Assembly: GCA_037349315.1 (NCBI GenBank)
Contig: JBAIAC010000004.1
Span: 34,661,001 to 34,725,000, forward strand
Length of the DNA stretch: 64,000 nt
Direction of reading: 5' to 3'
Source of the DNA: Chelydra serpentina
Taxonomy: Eukaryota; Chordata; Testudines; Chelydridae
The position numbers were made by a program, and so were the translations under genes. Shown piece by piece: positions 45,250-55,448 of the stretch (position 1 is its first letter; each line of letters begins with the position of its first letter). The notes under the pieces are model-generated. The model did no database searches. It was not told the DNA's origin and worked only from the letters and a program-made list of their open reading frames with translations.

Positions 45250-46347
45250 TATCTCCATCCGAGAGGTCTTCTGCGAGACCTCTACGGGCTGCCGGTCTTC
45301 TACCAGGACCTCCTCCGGACCTGGAAGCTATTCTCAGCGACCAGGTCCGTGGCGGCCACCAGGGGGACAGATCTCCTCGCGGAGCCCCTGCTACACAACT
45401 CCCAGCTCCATGTGCAGGTGGTGGAGTCCCCCTCGGTGCGCCAGAGGTTGGTCCTGGCAGAAGTCACTAGGGTCGGAGACCTCCTGGACTACGACCAGGG
45501 AGACTGGCTGGATCCCCTGACGCTTGCTCAGCGCATGGGGCTCTCCAGACCTCGTACTCCCCGGCGCGTACTTCAGGAGGTGAAGGCTGCTTTGCCGCCC
45601 GCTGTTCGGGTTTACTTCGACTGGGTCCTGCGAGAGGGTACGCCCCGCCCTCCCTTCACCCCAAGCCCTCCGGACCTTTTTATTGGGCCCCTGCCCCGTG
45701 GACCCAACCGGGTCCCCTGTCCCTTCACGGTGAGCCGGCTGCACGATCTGCAGCCGGTCCGCTTCCAGACCGCGCCAAGGAAACATCTATACACGCTTGT
45801 GCTCCACACCCTTCATCTCCTCACCCTCACGTCCAGCCCCGATACGAAATGGCGGGACCTCCTGCCACCTCTAGAGGGTGAGAAGCCCCGGTGGGCCAGC
45901 CTTTACTCTTCCTTAGTCCCAAGGCCCGCCGGGAATGTCAGTTGGTGGCTCCTTCATGGATCCGTGAGCACGGGCGTGTACTTGGCGTGGTTCACCCCAA
46001 TCCCCGACACATGTCCCTTTTGCGGCGTGAGGGAGACCCTGGAGTGCGCCAGGCTGCAGCCCCTGTTCCGGCTCCTCTTAGACATTTTGTTGAGGTTTTG
46101 GTTGCACTTTTCCCCTCACCTTTTTATTTATGCACTTCCAATCCGCGGCCCCGCGAAGTCACGGGACCTCCTGGTCAACCTCCTCCTGGCCCTAGCTAAA
46201 CTGGCCATCTACAAAACCAGGGTGAGGAGGTTGGCCGATGGAGGCTCCTGTGACTGTGGGGCCTATTTTCGATCCTCTGTTCGTTCACGCATCTGGGCAG
46301 AGTTCCTCTGGGCAGCGTCCACTGGCTCCCTTGACACCTTTGAGTAG
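45250..46347 (+). pseudogene. Tx1-like ORF2 C-terminal region
   Basis: The frame reads LLRDLYGLPVFYQDLL, then LAEPLLHNSQLHVQ, GDWLDPLTLAQRMGL and ends with CPFCGVRETLECARLQPLFR and RIWAEFLWAAS, stop at 46347. The CxxC of a terminal zinc knuckle is present but the expected His and last Cys spacing is collapsed, suggesting a small deletion. It stays open for more than 330 codons in one frame. The family C-terminus binds element RNA or target DNA. Confidence 0.75.
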
Positions 46348-46578
46348 CAGTGGGCACTGTCCGGAGTTCTCTGCTTGGTGTCCCCGTCTGGTTCACTTCG
46401 TTTGACCCTTTGACCGCACTCCCGTTCCTGTTTTTTCATTTTTTGTCCCCCCATTTTTTGTCCCCCCCCCAAGAATCACTTGGTATCCAGGTCCTGTGGA
46501 TCCCTCCCCTTAGGCTGAAGGGGGGGATCCTTTAGCAGTGGGCGAGCTTCGCCCGCCCACTTCCCGGATCCCAATAGG

Positions 46579-46611
46579 AACATACTGGTTCCTTACCACT
46601 TTCCTATAGCC
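46579..46611 (+). repeat. 33-bp target-site duplication, right copy
   Basis: This is the right partner of 43641-43673, followed by the last 21 bp of the host LTR. Confidence 0.9.
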
Positions 46612-46632
46612 CTCTGGCCTTGCCCCGTCACA

Positions 46633-47480
46633 CCTGACAAATTGCAACAACTACAGAGGAATAAATCATATAAGCATTCCTAGCAAGGTATTCTGATTCC
46701 TGGCTGATTGAAAGGAAGAGTAGAGGAAATCCTTTCAGTCGTAAGCTGGCATCAGATCTGGATGTGCCACTGCCAATCATATATTTGCTTTTTTGTTAAA
46801 TCTCAGAGAGACAAAGAGTTCAGCAAACCAGTTTTGCACATTCATTGACTTTAAGAAAGCACTTGAATACATTAACAGATAGCCAGTGTGGAAAATACTC
46901 AGGTGATATGGTTTTAGCAACAAGCTAATCCAAATACTGCAGAGTCTGTATAGCACAGCTTTACATGCAGTAAGTGTCAATGGAGAGCTGACAGGGTAGT
47001 TTGAAGTGAAAACAGTCAAACAGGTGTGCATACTCAGTCTAATACATTTTGGTCTGTACTTAGAAAACATCTTGTCCAACTCCTTTAGTACCAGTGAAGT
47101 AGGCTGCATGATATTAGGGCAAATGATCAATCACCTTGACTTTGCAGACAATAATCATAATGATAATACAACCAAGAAACAGCAATTAACCTGTGCACAA
47201 CAATCAGAGAATGGGGGTTAAAATTGAATGATCAAAAGACCAAACTAATGGTAACATCAAAAAACCAAGAAACAGGCAAGCTTGAACAGAGATGATGGAA
47301 GAGCAAAAATTATCCAGTGTACACTCAACAACTGAGTGTGATGTTTTGAATGCTCTAAGACACACTATGTTCCATTCTCCCCTGCATTAGGACAGCTCCT
47401 GGCCCACCAATCAACCCCAATGTGGAGTTTGAGGCCCAGCTCAATGGGAAGTTAACTGAAATTAATGTGAGTTGGGAGTC
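46633..47480 (+). pseudogene. LINE RT blocks 2 onward (right part)
   Basis: The reading resumes with LTNCNNYRGI, then IPSKVF, FIDFKKALEYINR, QSLYSTALHAVSVNGELTG and LDFADNN near 47132. The Asp-Asp of FADD has mutated to Asp-Asn. It continues with decayed codons to about 47480. Confidence 0.65.
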
Positions 47481-47861
47481 TAAATACCTTTGAGTATCTG
47501 GGCCTGTATTGCTGTATTGATTGTTACAAGTTTGTGTACTTTGTGAAAGGGGGGTTTGGGAAATGGCTCAGGAGAGGGTGTTGGTAGAGGAAGCTGTGCT
47601 TGGGCACCCCAAAATCAGTGTTGTTTATTATTACACATTAGGAAATATTTACATTCTTTCTTCAAAGGACATAGTATTACATCCCTTCACTTCATCAGAA
47701 CACCAAAATAGTCGCAATCCTTACATGGTAATCTTGTTATATGTCTTGGCTGTCTTATTGCATATCAGGAAGAAGGGGTTGAAGGTTTGAATGTAGGATG
47801 GATGGGACTTGTAGAAGACTGAACAGTGCCATAAGGAGCAGGAGCCCTTTACCCATGAAGG
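47481..47861. other. No gene recognised
   Basis: Possibly a remainder of the LINE 3' region at the left; otherwise unrecognised. Confidence 0.35.
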
Positions 47862-48052
47862 GAGGAAGGGATAGCTCAGTGGTTTGAGCATTGGCCTGCT
47901 AAACCTAGGTTTATGAGTTCAGTCCTTGAGGGGGCCATTTAGGGATCTGGGACAAAGATCTGTCAGGGGACAGTACTTGGTCCTGCTAGTAAAGGCAGGG
48001 GACTGGACTTGATGACCTTTCAAGGTTGTTCTAGGAGATTGGTATATCTCTA
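47862..48052 (+). mobile_element. Turtle tRNA-derived SINE
   Basis: The head agggatagctcagtggtttg, B-box gagttcagtcc and body gtcaggggacagtacttggt match the other copies. The tail ends in tatatctctatttac. Confidence 0.9.
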
Positions 48053-50034
48053 TTTACATAAAGGGTGAAATCCTGGTTCCATTGAAGCAAACGAGAGTTT
48101 TCCCAGCAGCTTTACCGGGGACAGGATTTCAGCCAAAGTGTTCTAGACAGTGCTTTATGGACAGCTGTAAGTTACAGAACAGAAAAATTGACACTCACCA
48201 AGAAGACAGAGCACAAGCTAAAAGCTGCACAATAAAGCATGGAGAGGCAAAACAAACAGATAAGAGAGCAAAAGGAGGTGAAGGACATCATGAAAGCTGT
48301 GAACAAGTGGTGTTGCAGGCAGGAAAGAATGAAGATGTGCTCTGATGGCAGAATGAATAGCTGAGTGCATCAAGGGCTGTGATCAAGAACAATGGAGAAA
48401 TAAACTTCAGATATTTACAGATTGTACATGGCTATGATACCCTATGGTAAATTCCTTTGGAACTTCTATGGTGGCACTTTCGTTTTGCAATGAAGTGAAG
48501 GTATTTATGAACATGAGCTAATGATTGCAGTGTTTGGATACATATCACCGTTTACATATTCATGGTATTGTTTAGATTAATAAATGTGTTTATTTGAATA
48601 TAGTTTGTGTGTGTGTGTATTTAGGTACGGAGATATCAGAAATTTCACTCAATTTAATAAGTTTATGAAAGCATCATCCTGGGTAGTGTGAAAATGCTCA
48701 CTCTGCAATGCAGTAATATCCTGTTAAACAGAGAGGTCTGATGACTATATTACTGTATAACTTTTCTGTAATGTTTATCATTTTGTCTCTGATATCTTCA
48801 TGGCAATGATTTATAAACCCTTTAACTTTCTAAGTACATTTTTTAAAAGTGTGCACATAAATATAGGTAAAATATTTGCTTTGTTGATATATCTGTAGAT
48901 ATATTTCCATTACCCCAATCACTGCACACTATTTAAGCACCAAGCAAAACCCACAGATGTCTTTATACCATGGAATGCACCATTACCTCCCATATGGAAA
49001 GAGAGGGACAAATTCACAATTGGCACAAAGTAAGAATTCAGTGGTGTTGCACCTACTTGCTTCGGAATTGGGCCCAGAAAGAGAATTGTACTCTTGAGGT
49101 TCGATCCTGAAAGGTACTGAGTGCTCTGGGATTATTCACATGCTTAAAGTTTAGCACATGCTTAATGCTTTGCTAAATCTGGGCCAGAGTGCTTAGCATG
49201 GTGTAGGACCAAGACGCCATCATAAAAAAAAATGCAGTCAGGAGTATAGTTTGGACATATGGTCATGGTTTCCATGAAGAGTAACTCAATATTTTATTAG
49301 CAGGTAATGAGACAATGCAAGTATCTAGCATAATCTGGCCATATTCTTACTTAAATGGCACAAGTGGTCAGAATTACCTTTAAAGAAAAACAATGGATAG
49401 CAGTGTTCTTTTTTACAAATATTGTATCCCTGAGTGCTGTTATACATTGGAAAAGAATGATAAAAACAGCTAGATCTTGTCATTACCATCTCCTTGGTGC
49501 TGTCACAATGTAAAAACTTATTCAATATAGCTGCCTATTTAATAGCACAAGTTGAGATGATTATTAGAGCCAGGACAATCACCTGGGGCTGTGCCAATTA
49601 GACTCAGTATTCATTTTTGTAAATAATATTACCCACCCCAGTCCTGTGACAAGAGATTGCATTAACTATGTGATATTTGGGGGCGGGGAATAGGAGGGGT
49701 GCAGCATTTATAGTGTGAATGGAAAAATCCGTGAGAGCATAGATGATAAACTGTGCTAAATAAGCCATGACTCTGATGCAGTCAAGGATGCCCTTGGTCA
49801 AGTGGCTGAAGAACAAACTTGTTATAGTTAATCCATTTGCAAAGCTTTGGAAATGGAAATAAATGCTGACAGTGAGGATATGGGGCTTTCCTGAGTCAAA
49901 GGATAACGATTAATGATTTCATTCTGGTTGGTATTTCTACTCTAATTCAGCCTGACTTCTCAGCTGGGCAGTCATTTCTATCTGTCTAGATATTTATGTG
50001 TCACCCCCTTATCATTGTAGTTCCTCCATGTCTT
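48053..50034. other. No gene; (GT)n at 48604-48620 and old repeat trace at 49099-49195
   Basis: The trace gatcctgaaaggtactgagt followed by 'cacatgcttaatgctttgct' is an old dispersed reptile repeat. Otherwise the stretch is AT-rich and unrecognised. Confidence 0.4.
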
Positions 50035-50220
50035 GCAAGCAATAATGAATTTATCCTCACAATTAGGCAAGGGAAGCATTATTTGTCCCCATGTGAAGCT
50101 AAGAACTGAGACTTAAGTGACTTGCTCAAGGTCTCAAAGGAAGTATGTGGCAGAGCCAGGAACTGAACTTGATTTCCTGCAGCCTAGCAGAGAATTTTAA
50201 CCACAAGGCCATGCTCCTTC
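50035..50220. repeat. MIR-like ancient SINE relic
   Basis: The segment 'agtgacttgctcaaggtctc' with 'agagccaggaactgaacttg' is the conserved MIR core. Confidence 0.75.
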
Positions 50221-50503
50221 TTTCTAGGGCACACTAGAAGGAAGACAAAGGGAATAGCTTGTTCTCTTTGCTCCTTCTTGTTGCAGCCTAGCATGTTCTC
50301 AGGAGGGTTAGCCTGTGCTGGATTTCACATTTTGCTGTTCGCCTCTACTGAACGTGCTGGATCAACCGCAGTGTGAGAGACCCCACTGCTGGCCAACATT
50401 CACTGCTGCGCCAGCTCAGGAGCACTTCTAGTGCTTTGAAGCCCTGTTACTGACAGACTAGCACTCTGCTTGCATGTGTAGTTCTGCTGCCATGACATAG
50501 GTG

Positions 50504-50735
50504 CAGGGCCGGTGCTACCATTAGACGACCCTAGGCGGTTGCCTAGGGCGCCAGGATTTGGGGGGCGGCGTTTCAGGTTCCTCGGCGGCTGCCGTCAGGA
50601 GAGGCTGCTGCCGAAATGCCGCCGAGGACTCCAGCACTTCGACGGCGGCTTCTTCAGCCGCCGGGGATCTCGGCGGCATTTCGACGGCAGCCTCTCCCGC
50701 CGCCTAGGGCGGCAAAAAAGCTGGTGCCGCCCCTG
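50504..50735. mobile_element. hAT MITE, 232 bp, exact 8-bp TSD
   Basis: The ends are cagggccggtgctacc and, reversed, caggggcggcaccagc, flanked by exact cataggtg at 50496-50503 and 50736-50743. The inside has inverted cggcggcatttcgacggcag-type blocks. It belongs to the same group as 39234-39782 and the end at 52109. Confidence 0.9.
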
Positions 50736-50743
50736 CATAGGTG

Positions 50744-50828
50744 TAAGCTCTGTCCATCTTTTTGTTCTGTGTTTGCACAGCACCCGGCACAGGAGGGTCC
50801 TGGTCCATGACTGCACCTTCTAGGTGCT
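50744..50828 (+). repeat. Dispersed amniote repeat fragment
   Basis: The string 'ttgttctgtgtttgcacagc' with 'gagggtcctggtccatgact' is a copy of the repeat at 5215-5350. Confidence 0.6.
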
Positions 50829-51039
50829 GAATGTAACCCCGAGAGACTCAGTCATCGGCAGGCATGATCAAACCAGGCACCTCTAGAGCTTAGTGCATAC
50901 GCCTCTACGGCATGAGCTGAAAGAGAACTGTCTGTTGGAGAAGGCTGTAGAGCAGACTCATTTAACACTCTCTGTAAGTGGTCTTGGTGCCACTAGAGGG
51001 GACAGAACACCACACTCAGAAGATGTGTGGGTTACACTA
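50829..51039 (-). repeat. tRNA-like dispersed repeat with inverted ends, copy 2
   Basis: It aligns with 7277-7489 over the whole length, including the tRNA-like block (gatcaaaccaggcacctcta on the plus strand) and the end gtgtgggttacactaa. Confidence 0.6.
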
Positions 51040-52108
51040 AGGTAACACTAATAATTGGTGGATGGTGCTCCCCTGCTGCTTGAAGGTAGCTTGGCCACTG
51101 CAAAGAGGCTTCTCCCTCCTTTCCTGGTGTTCTGGCAGTTACATTGTCCTCCGGACTGCAGCAGTACAGCATTTAGAAGGGGTAGCTCTGTCTTTCTTCC
51201 ACTGAGCCCCTGTGATTGCAGTGGATTCCTCCTGTGCCCTCCTCTGTACCCACATCGCTCCTTCAGTGACACAGCGAAGCAGTTTACAAGATATAGATAC
51301 ATTTGGGTGGACATGTCTGGCGGCATAAGGGCTCTGATGTGTTTTATGGGAGTACCATCTCATGCCAGAGCTCAGGCCTTCTGCTAAGGTGAGTTGTTGG
51401 TGCAGCAACCTCTGTTGTGAGCTCAGCACATGAGTGCACCAATGTTCATAGCAAACACAAAGGGTTAGCAAAATGGCCACATTTATGATAAATTCCCTCT
51501 GAATGCTGGACAGACTCTGCCTACACATTGACTTCTGCAATTGTCTCACAATTGCATAGGCTAGCCATATGTTATGCAGCTTGGGTCTCTTTTTTATGCT
51601 GTTTTCAGCATGTCCTGCTATGAAATAATTTCCTTCACTGTTTTTTTGATTATCCTCTTCCCTGAAAACCTGCATTTGCAATTTCTTATCTGCTGCTTTG
51701 CAAATTTGTAGGACTCTTTTGAATTTGACTCTGTCTCAGAGCAGATGCTTACGTATTTTCCCATTGCTTCAGGTGCCCTCTAAAAATAGGATCCCATAAA
51801 TGACACAGACTTAATCTCTGCTTTTATTCACAAAACTTTTTTCTAAAACTATTCAACCAGTTCTGATGTTCAACAACCAAATGCCTCACCTTTCGTAGAG
51901 GCTGTTGGGTCAAAAGAGCAGTGGGAGCTACACAAGTTGGCTGCTTGGAAGCAGCCTCATGGTGATCAGAATGTTGGGGTATTTTTTTTAAAAAGGGGAG
52001 CATCTGAAACACCTGTCCTGGGGGTGAGGGATCTGGAGGAATCTACGGTTTCTGGGGCAGTTGAAGCATGCTGAACTTAAGCCTGGGGTGACTTCTTTTG
52101 AGGGGCGG
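51040..52108. other. No gene recognised
   Basis: A 180-codon open frame on the minus strand (51139-51681) has no motif I know and is treated as chance. Confidence 0.35.
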
Positions 52109-52330
52109 GACCAGGGCCGGCTCTAGCTTTTTGGCCGCCCCAAGAGTCCCCGGACTGCCGTGCAAGTGAGCGCAGGCAGCAGCTTCCCCCGCCAAAGAGC
52201 ATTTCTGTGAGCAAGCCAAACAGGCAGCAGTGGAAACAGCTGATGGAATCTGGAGGGAGGCTCCCCAGCATTGGGAAAGAGGTCAGTAGTGAGCAAGGCA
52301 ATAACTGGCACTAGAAATGATTGGGCTCAA
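52109..52330. mobile_element. hAT MITE left end, partial
   Basis: The sequence cagggccggctctagctttt followed by tggccgccccaagag is a hAT terminus as at 39782 (reversed). The right end is not found. Confidence 0.45.
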
Positions 52331-53713
52331 TAAATGGGGGTGGGGAAGGCAGTGGATAGGGGCCCCGTCGTTCATGTTGCATTGGAGGGTGCTAAAAGGG
52401 AGAAAGCCCAGTTCATGAGAGACAGGGAAGAGATAATAGGAACACCGAGATAGCAACAAAAGGATCCGTACCTGGAAAGAGGAAAAGTAAAGGAAGAACA
52501 GTACAGATAAACAAGAGAAAAAATAACTAAAGAGTCTCTAATCTAAGAAAATTATTAGAAAAACATTGTTAGAAAACTGAGAAAAGTAAAACAAGAATGA
52601 AATAAGATGTAATAAGAGAAAAATGTAATTCAAGAGAAACAGACTTAAGAAATAAGGAGACGTGAGCTGTAGCAAAAGAAAGAAAATAGTAAGGCCTGTA
52701 AAACAAAACATCTAGACAACATCTTAAGCTATACAAGGTGAAGTGACAAGAACAGGGAAACTGTCAGAGAGCAAGCAGCCTGTAAGCCAGAAAGGAGCAG
52801 AGGGATAATTGTTCAATCAAGAAGCCAACACATAGCATCATGGCTTTATTTAAGCTGGAACTCAAAACAGTAAACAGAGATTGCACAAGATGATTGCTCA
52901 TGACTCGATTGCTATAAGCCCTCCAAACTTGAGGCTTTTAGAAGCTAAAAGCTGAAAAACTGAAACGGGAAAGTAGGATTCACATTCTAGTGTATTGTGA
53001 TTTCTAATTCAAAATTCTGTTATTTCATAAGTGTAAATTGTTACCTATAAAGTGAGTTTAATTAAGATAATATTTAAAATACAGTAGATAGCAGTAATAG
53101 ATTACAGTAATTTATGGTGTAAGCCTAATAGTAGGTCCTACTAAAATTGATGTACTTGTTATTATTCCCCACTTAATTGATGTCTACTTTACCCCCGCTG
53201 ATTGAGAGAAAACATAATTTGGCCTCTAGATTGCCTCTGCCTCTCTTTATTGCTCTTATTCTGAACACCTGCCCATCAGGCTTGTTACACATGCATGAAA
53301 TATAAAGGATAAAGCCCCTGGCCCAAGAACCTTACAATCTAATTTAAGACATGATGTAATGTGTCAGAGCATTCAACAGTGGGATGGATGACTAGGAATA
53401 TAGAACAGGGAGGATGAAGGTTGCAGCAATAAGATTACATGTTGACATGTGATTACACAGTTCTCGATGGCTCTGCGATTTAAAAAAATACTATATAAGT
53501 GTTTTTTATTATTTTCTTTTGCCTCTTTTGTCCTGCACCTCGCTGAAGAAGAGAGTCTTGAGAAATGGTCTGAATCTTATAGGTGCAGAACAGTGATTTC
53601 GCTCAATGTATTTGTTTAGGAACAAAGTATGGACCCAGACCCTGGAACCCTTTTCACACACCGTGCTCAAGGTTACCACTCTCTCTTCATCCACATCCCA
53701 CCTCAGACTAGGG
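52331..53713. other. No gene; strongly purine-rich plus strand at 52480-52700
   Basis: The 52480-52700 part is dominated by A and G on the plus strand without a simple repeat unit. No gene or repeat family is recognised in the rest. Confidence 0.4.
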
Positions 53714-54428
53714 CAGTGTTTTTCAAAGTTCGGGTTGCGACCCAGTACTGGGTCATGGCATATAAGGCACTGGGTCGCTCTGGTCAGCACCGCTGACCGG
53801 GACATTAAAAGTCCCATTGGTGGTGCTGCCCAGCTAAGACAGGCTAATGCCTACCTGTTCCGACACCACATTGTGCCCTGGAAGCGGCCAGCAGCAGGTT
53901 CGGCTTCTAGGCAGGGGAGCCACGGGGCTCCGTGCGCTGCCCTTGCCCCGATCACCAGCTCTGCACTCCCATTTGCCGGTTCCTGGCCAATGTGAGCTGG
54001 GAGGGGCAGTGTCCGCAGGTGAGAGCCACATGGTGCTGTTTGTGCCCCTCTGCCTAGGAGCCGGACCTGCTGCTGGCCTCTTCAGGTACGCAGCATGGTC
54101 CACAGTTCCAGGACAGGCGGGAAGCCTGCCTCTGAACCCTGGCTGAGCCGCTGAATGGGAGCCACCAGAGGTAAGTCTGCACCCCAACCCTGCACCCCAA
54201 CCCCTTGCCCCATCCCTGAGCACCCCCCAAACCCAGAGCCCCTCAAACCCCTCATCCCCAGCCCTACCCCAGAGCCTGCACCCCCAGCCCACAGCCCCAG
54301 CCCACACCCTTAACCACTCATTCCTGCCCCCACCCCATAACCCAAACCCCTCATCCCCAGTTCCATTGGTTCGCGGGCATCAACAATGTTCTTCAACTGG
54401 ATCCCCAGAAAAAGTTTGAAAACCACTG
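53714..54428. mobile_element. hAT MITE inserted in the end of a mariner MITE
   Basis: The ends are cagtgtttttcaaagttcgg and, reversed, cagtggttttcaaacttttt, with 8-bp flanks gactaggg (53706-53713) and cactaggg (54429-54436), 7 of 8 matching. The right flank is the start of the mariner MITE, so this element landed in it. The interior is GC-rich with ccaacccctt/cccc runs. Confidence 0.8.
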
Positions 54429-54433
54429 CACTA

Positions 54434-54554
54434 GGGTGATTGGATAACAAGTGTGAAAAATCGGGACAGGGAGTGGGAGGGTAATAGGTGCCTATATAAT
54501 TAAAAGCCCCAAATATCGGGACTGTCCCTATAAAATCAGGACATCTGGTCATTC
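54434..54554. mobile_element. Mariner/Tc1-like MITE, second copy, TA TSD
   Basis: It starts gggtgattggataacaagtg and ends 'aggacatctggtcattc', flanked by TA at 54432-54433 and 54555-54556. It is the same family as 13086-13205. Confidence 0.8.
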
Positions 54555-54786
54555 TACCTCAGACCACACTTCTGGTGCCAAACTTACCAGATGCCCCACC
54601 TTAACTAATTGTGTTATCATACACATGTATTAAGAAATACTTGGAGCATGCAGTGATAATCTTCTGTTCACCAGGAGCAGCAGCCCGTCACCGGGCATAT
54701 TTTTGTCTCTCCTTACAGAACCATGGGGCAGGGCAGTGTATTCCTTTGGGTTCTGTACAGAACAGACTTAGCATTTAACAATTACT

Positions 54787-54875
54787 TTAAATGGGGGGAG
54801 GGATAGCTCAGTGGTTTGAGCATTGGCCTACTAAGCCCAGGGTTGTAAGTTCAATCCTTGAGGGGGCCATTTAGG
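54787..54875 (+). mobile_element. SINE 5' head only, with exact 10-bp TSD
   Basis: The insert has the tRNA head (agggatagctcagtggtttg, gttcaatccttgagggggcc) but stops at ccatttagg. It is flanked by exact aacaattact at 54777-54786 and 54876-54885. The SINE body and 3' tail are absent, so it is truncated at the 3' end, unlike ordinary LINE-mobilised copies. Confidence 0.9.
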
Positions 54876-54938
54876 AACAATTACTGTATGTATCTTATTT
54901 CTAAGAGAGTCCATTAATGGCTTCATAGTCATGTTGAA

Positions 54939-55448
54939 CTAGAGGCATGGCAACAGAGAAAGCTGGTGTCTCTGAAAGCTGGGTAGCAGAGCCACCCCAG
55001 CAATTCCATCACCCCTTGAAGAGACAGATGTGTCAACAATGCCATGTGATCGGTGCTGAGGACAGCTCATATCCACGAGACTCAAGATGGAGGTTTTATT
55101 TCCATCCATCACCAGAAGATCATTGACAAACTGTATAAACATTTTGTTTGCACCAGCTAGTGCTGTCTCTGTCCTTAATCCAAACCTAAAATCATACAGA
55201 TGTGGACCATTTAGTGTAGGCATGTGTAAAGTGATTATGAAGATACTGGACTCTTTGGGTGGTCTGATCTGGTGTTCTGGGACAGGAGTTTGGTGTCCAA
55301 GTGCAGTGGATAAGATATGAGCATGCTCTTCTTCCCCGAACTCTATTGTGCAAGGACACAGGCATTCGTTCATAGAAAACAGGGATATTGTCAAGTCCCT
55401 CCTTCTTGGTCTTGAGGTATGTTGTGTCTTTTGCTCTTTATCTACCAA
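54939..55448 (-). pseudogene. L2/CR1-like RT remnant
   Basis: The minus frame stays open for 169 codons. Its second half reads FRFGLRTETALAGANKMFIQ, FVNDLLVMDGNKTSILSLVD and GDGIAGVALLPSFQ. This follows the pattern of L2-type RTs, in which F-R-x-x-x-x-T-E-T-A-L is followed by V-V-N-D-L-L, then a D-x-S-x-x-F-D-T-V-D-H block and G-I-x-G-x-A-L-x-W-F. The catalytic block is scrambled (DMSCPQHRSHGIVD). The first half is not assignable. It is a relic that happens to lack stops. Confidence 0.55.

Larger units (their letters stand above)
43674..46578 (+). mobile_element. Tx1-like non-LTR retrotransposon, internally deleted
   Basis: The element is bracketed by the 33-bp direct repeat. It starts about 50 bp before the endonuclease start codon, so ORF1 is absent. 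It contains an AP endonuclease, a linker, one RT block and the C-terminal region, then a 3' UTR of about 230 bp ending cggatcccaatagg without a poly(A) tail. The catalytic RT core is deleted. Base composition is GC-rich, unlike everything around it. Confidence 0.8.
43078..46632. mobile_element. Solo LTR (about 617 bp without insert) holding a Tx1-like LINE
   Basis: The LTR ends are tgggacaaagttcctcctct and ccttgccccgtcaca, and a 4-bp duplication cctg lies at 43074-43077 and 46633-46636. A 5-bp duplication acctg is equally possible with termini shifted by one base. The LTR body is 43078-43673 plus 46612-46632. It contains ccaggtgtctcaatcgacct-type repeats and no coding sequence of its own. The Tx1-like LINE entered about 20 bp from its end. 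Confidence 0.7.
42220..47480 (+). mobile_element. LINE RT relic split by a solo LTR and nested Tx1-like LINE
   Basis: The LINE runs 42220-43077 and resumes at 46633-47480. Left of the break it reads HGERGLVMLLCKLFNLIWMK and EVPEDWQCSIIVPLFKQGD; right of the break the next codons give NCNNYRGI, then HFIDFKKALEYINR, VNGELTG and LDFADN. These are consecutive RT blocks (IIVPLFKxGDxxNCxNYRGI, DFxKAFD, FADD), so the interruption lies inside one RT gene. Frameshifts and stops are numerous. The clade is not settled. Confidence 0.75.

Noticed and set aside
51139..51681. 180-codon minus-strand open frame
   Set aside because: No recognisable motif, no start context or neighbouring exon signal; its length is within chance expectation for a window of this size.
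53834..54307. 157-codon open frame with Gly/Trp-rich peptide
   Set aside because: It is the complement of cytosine-rich runs in the hAT MITE interior.
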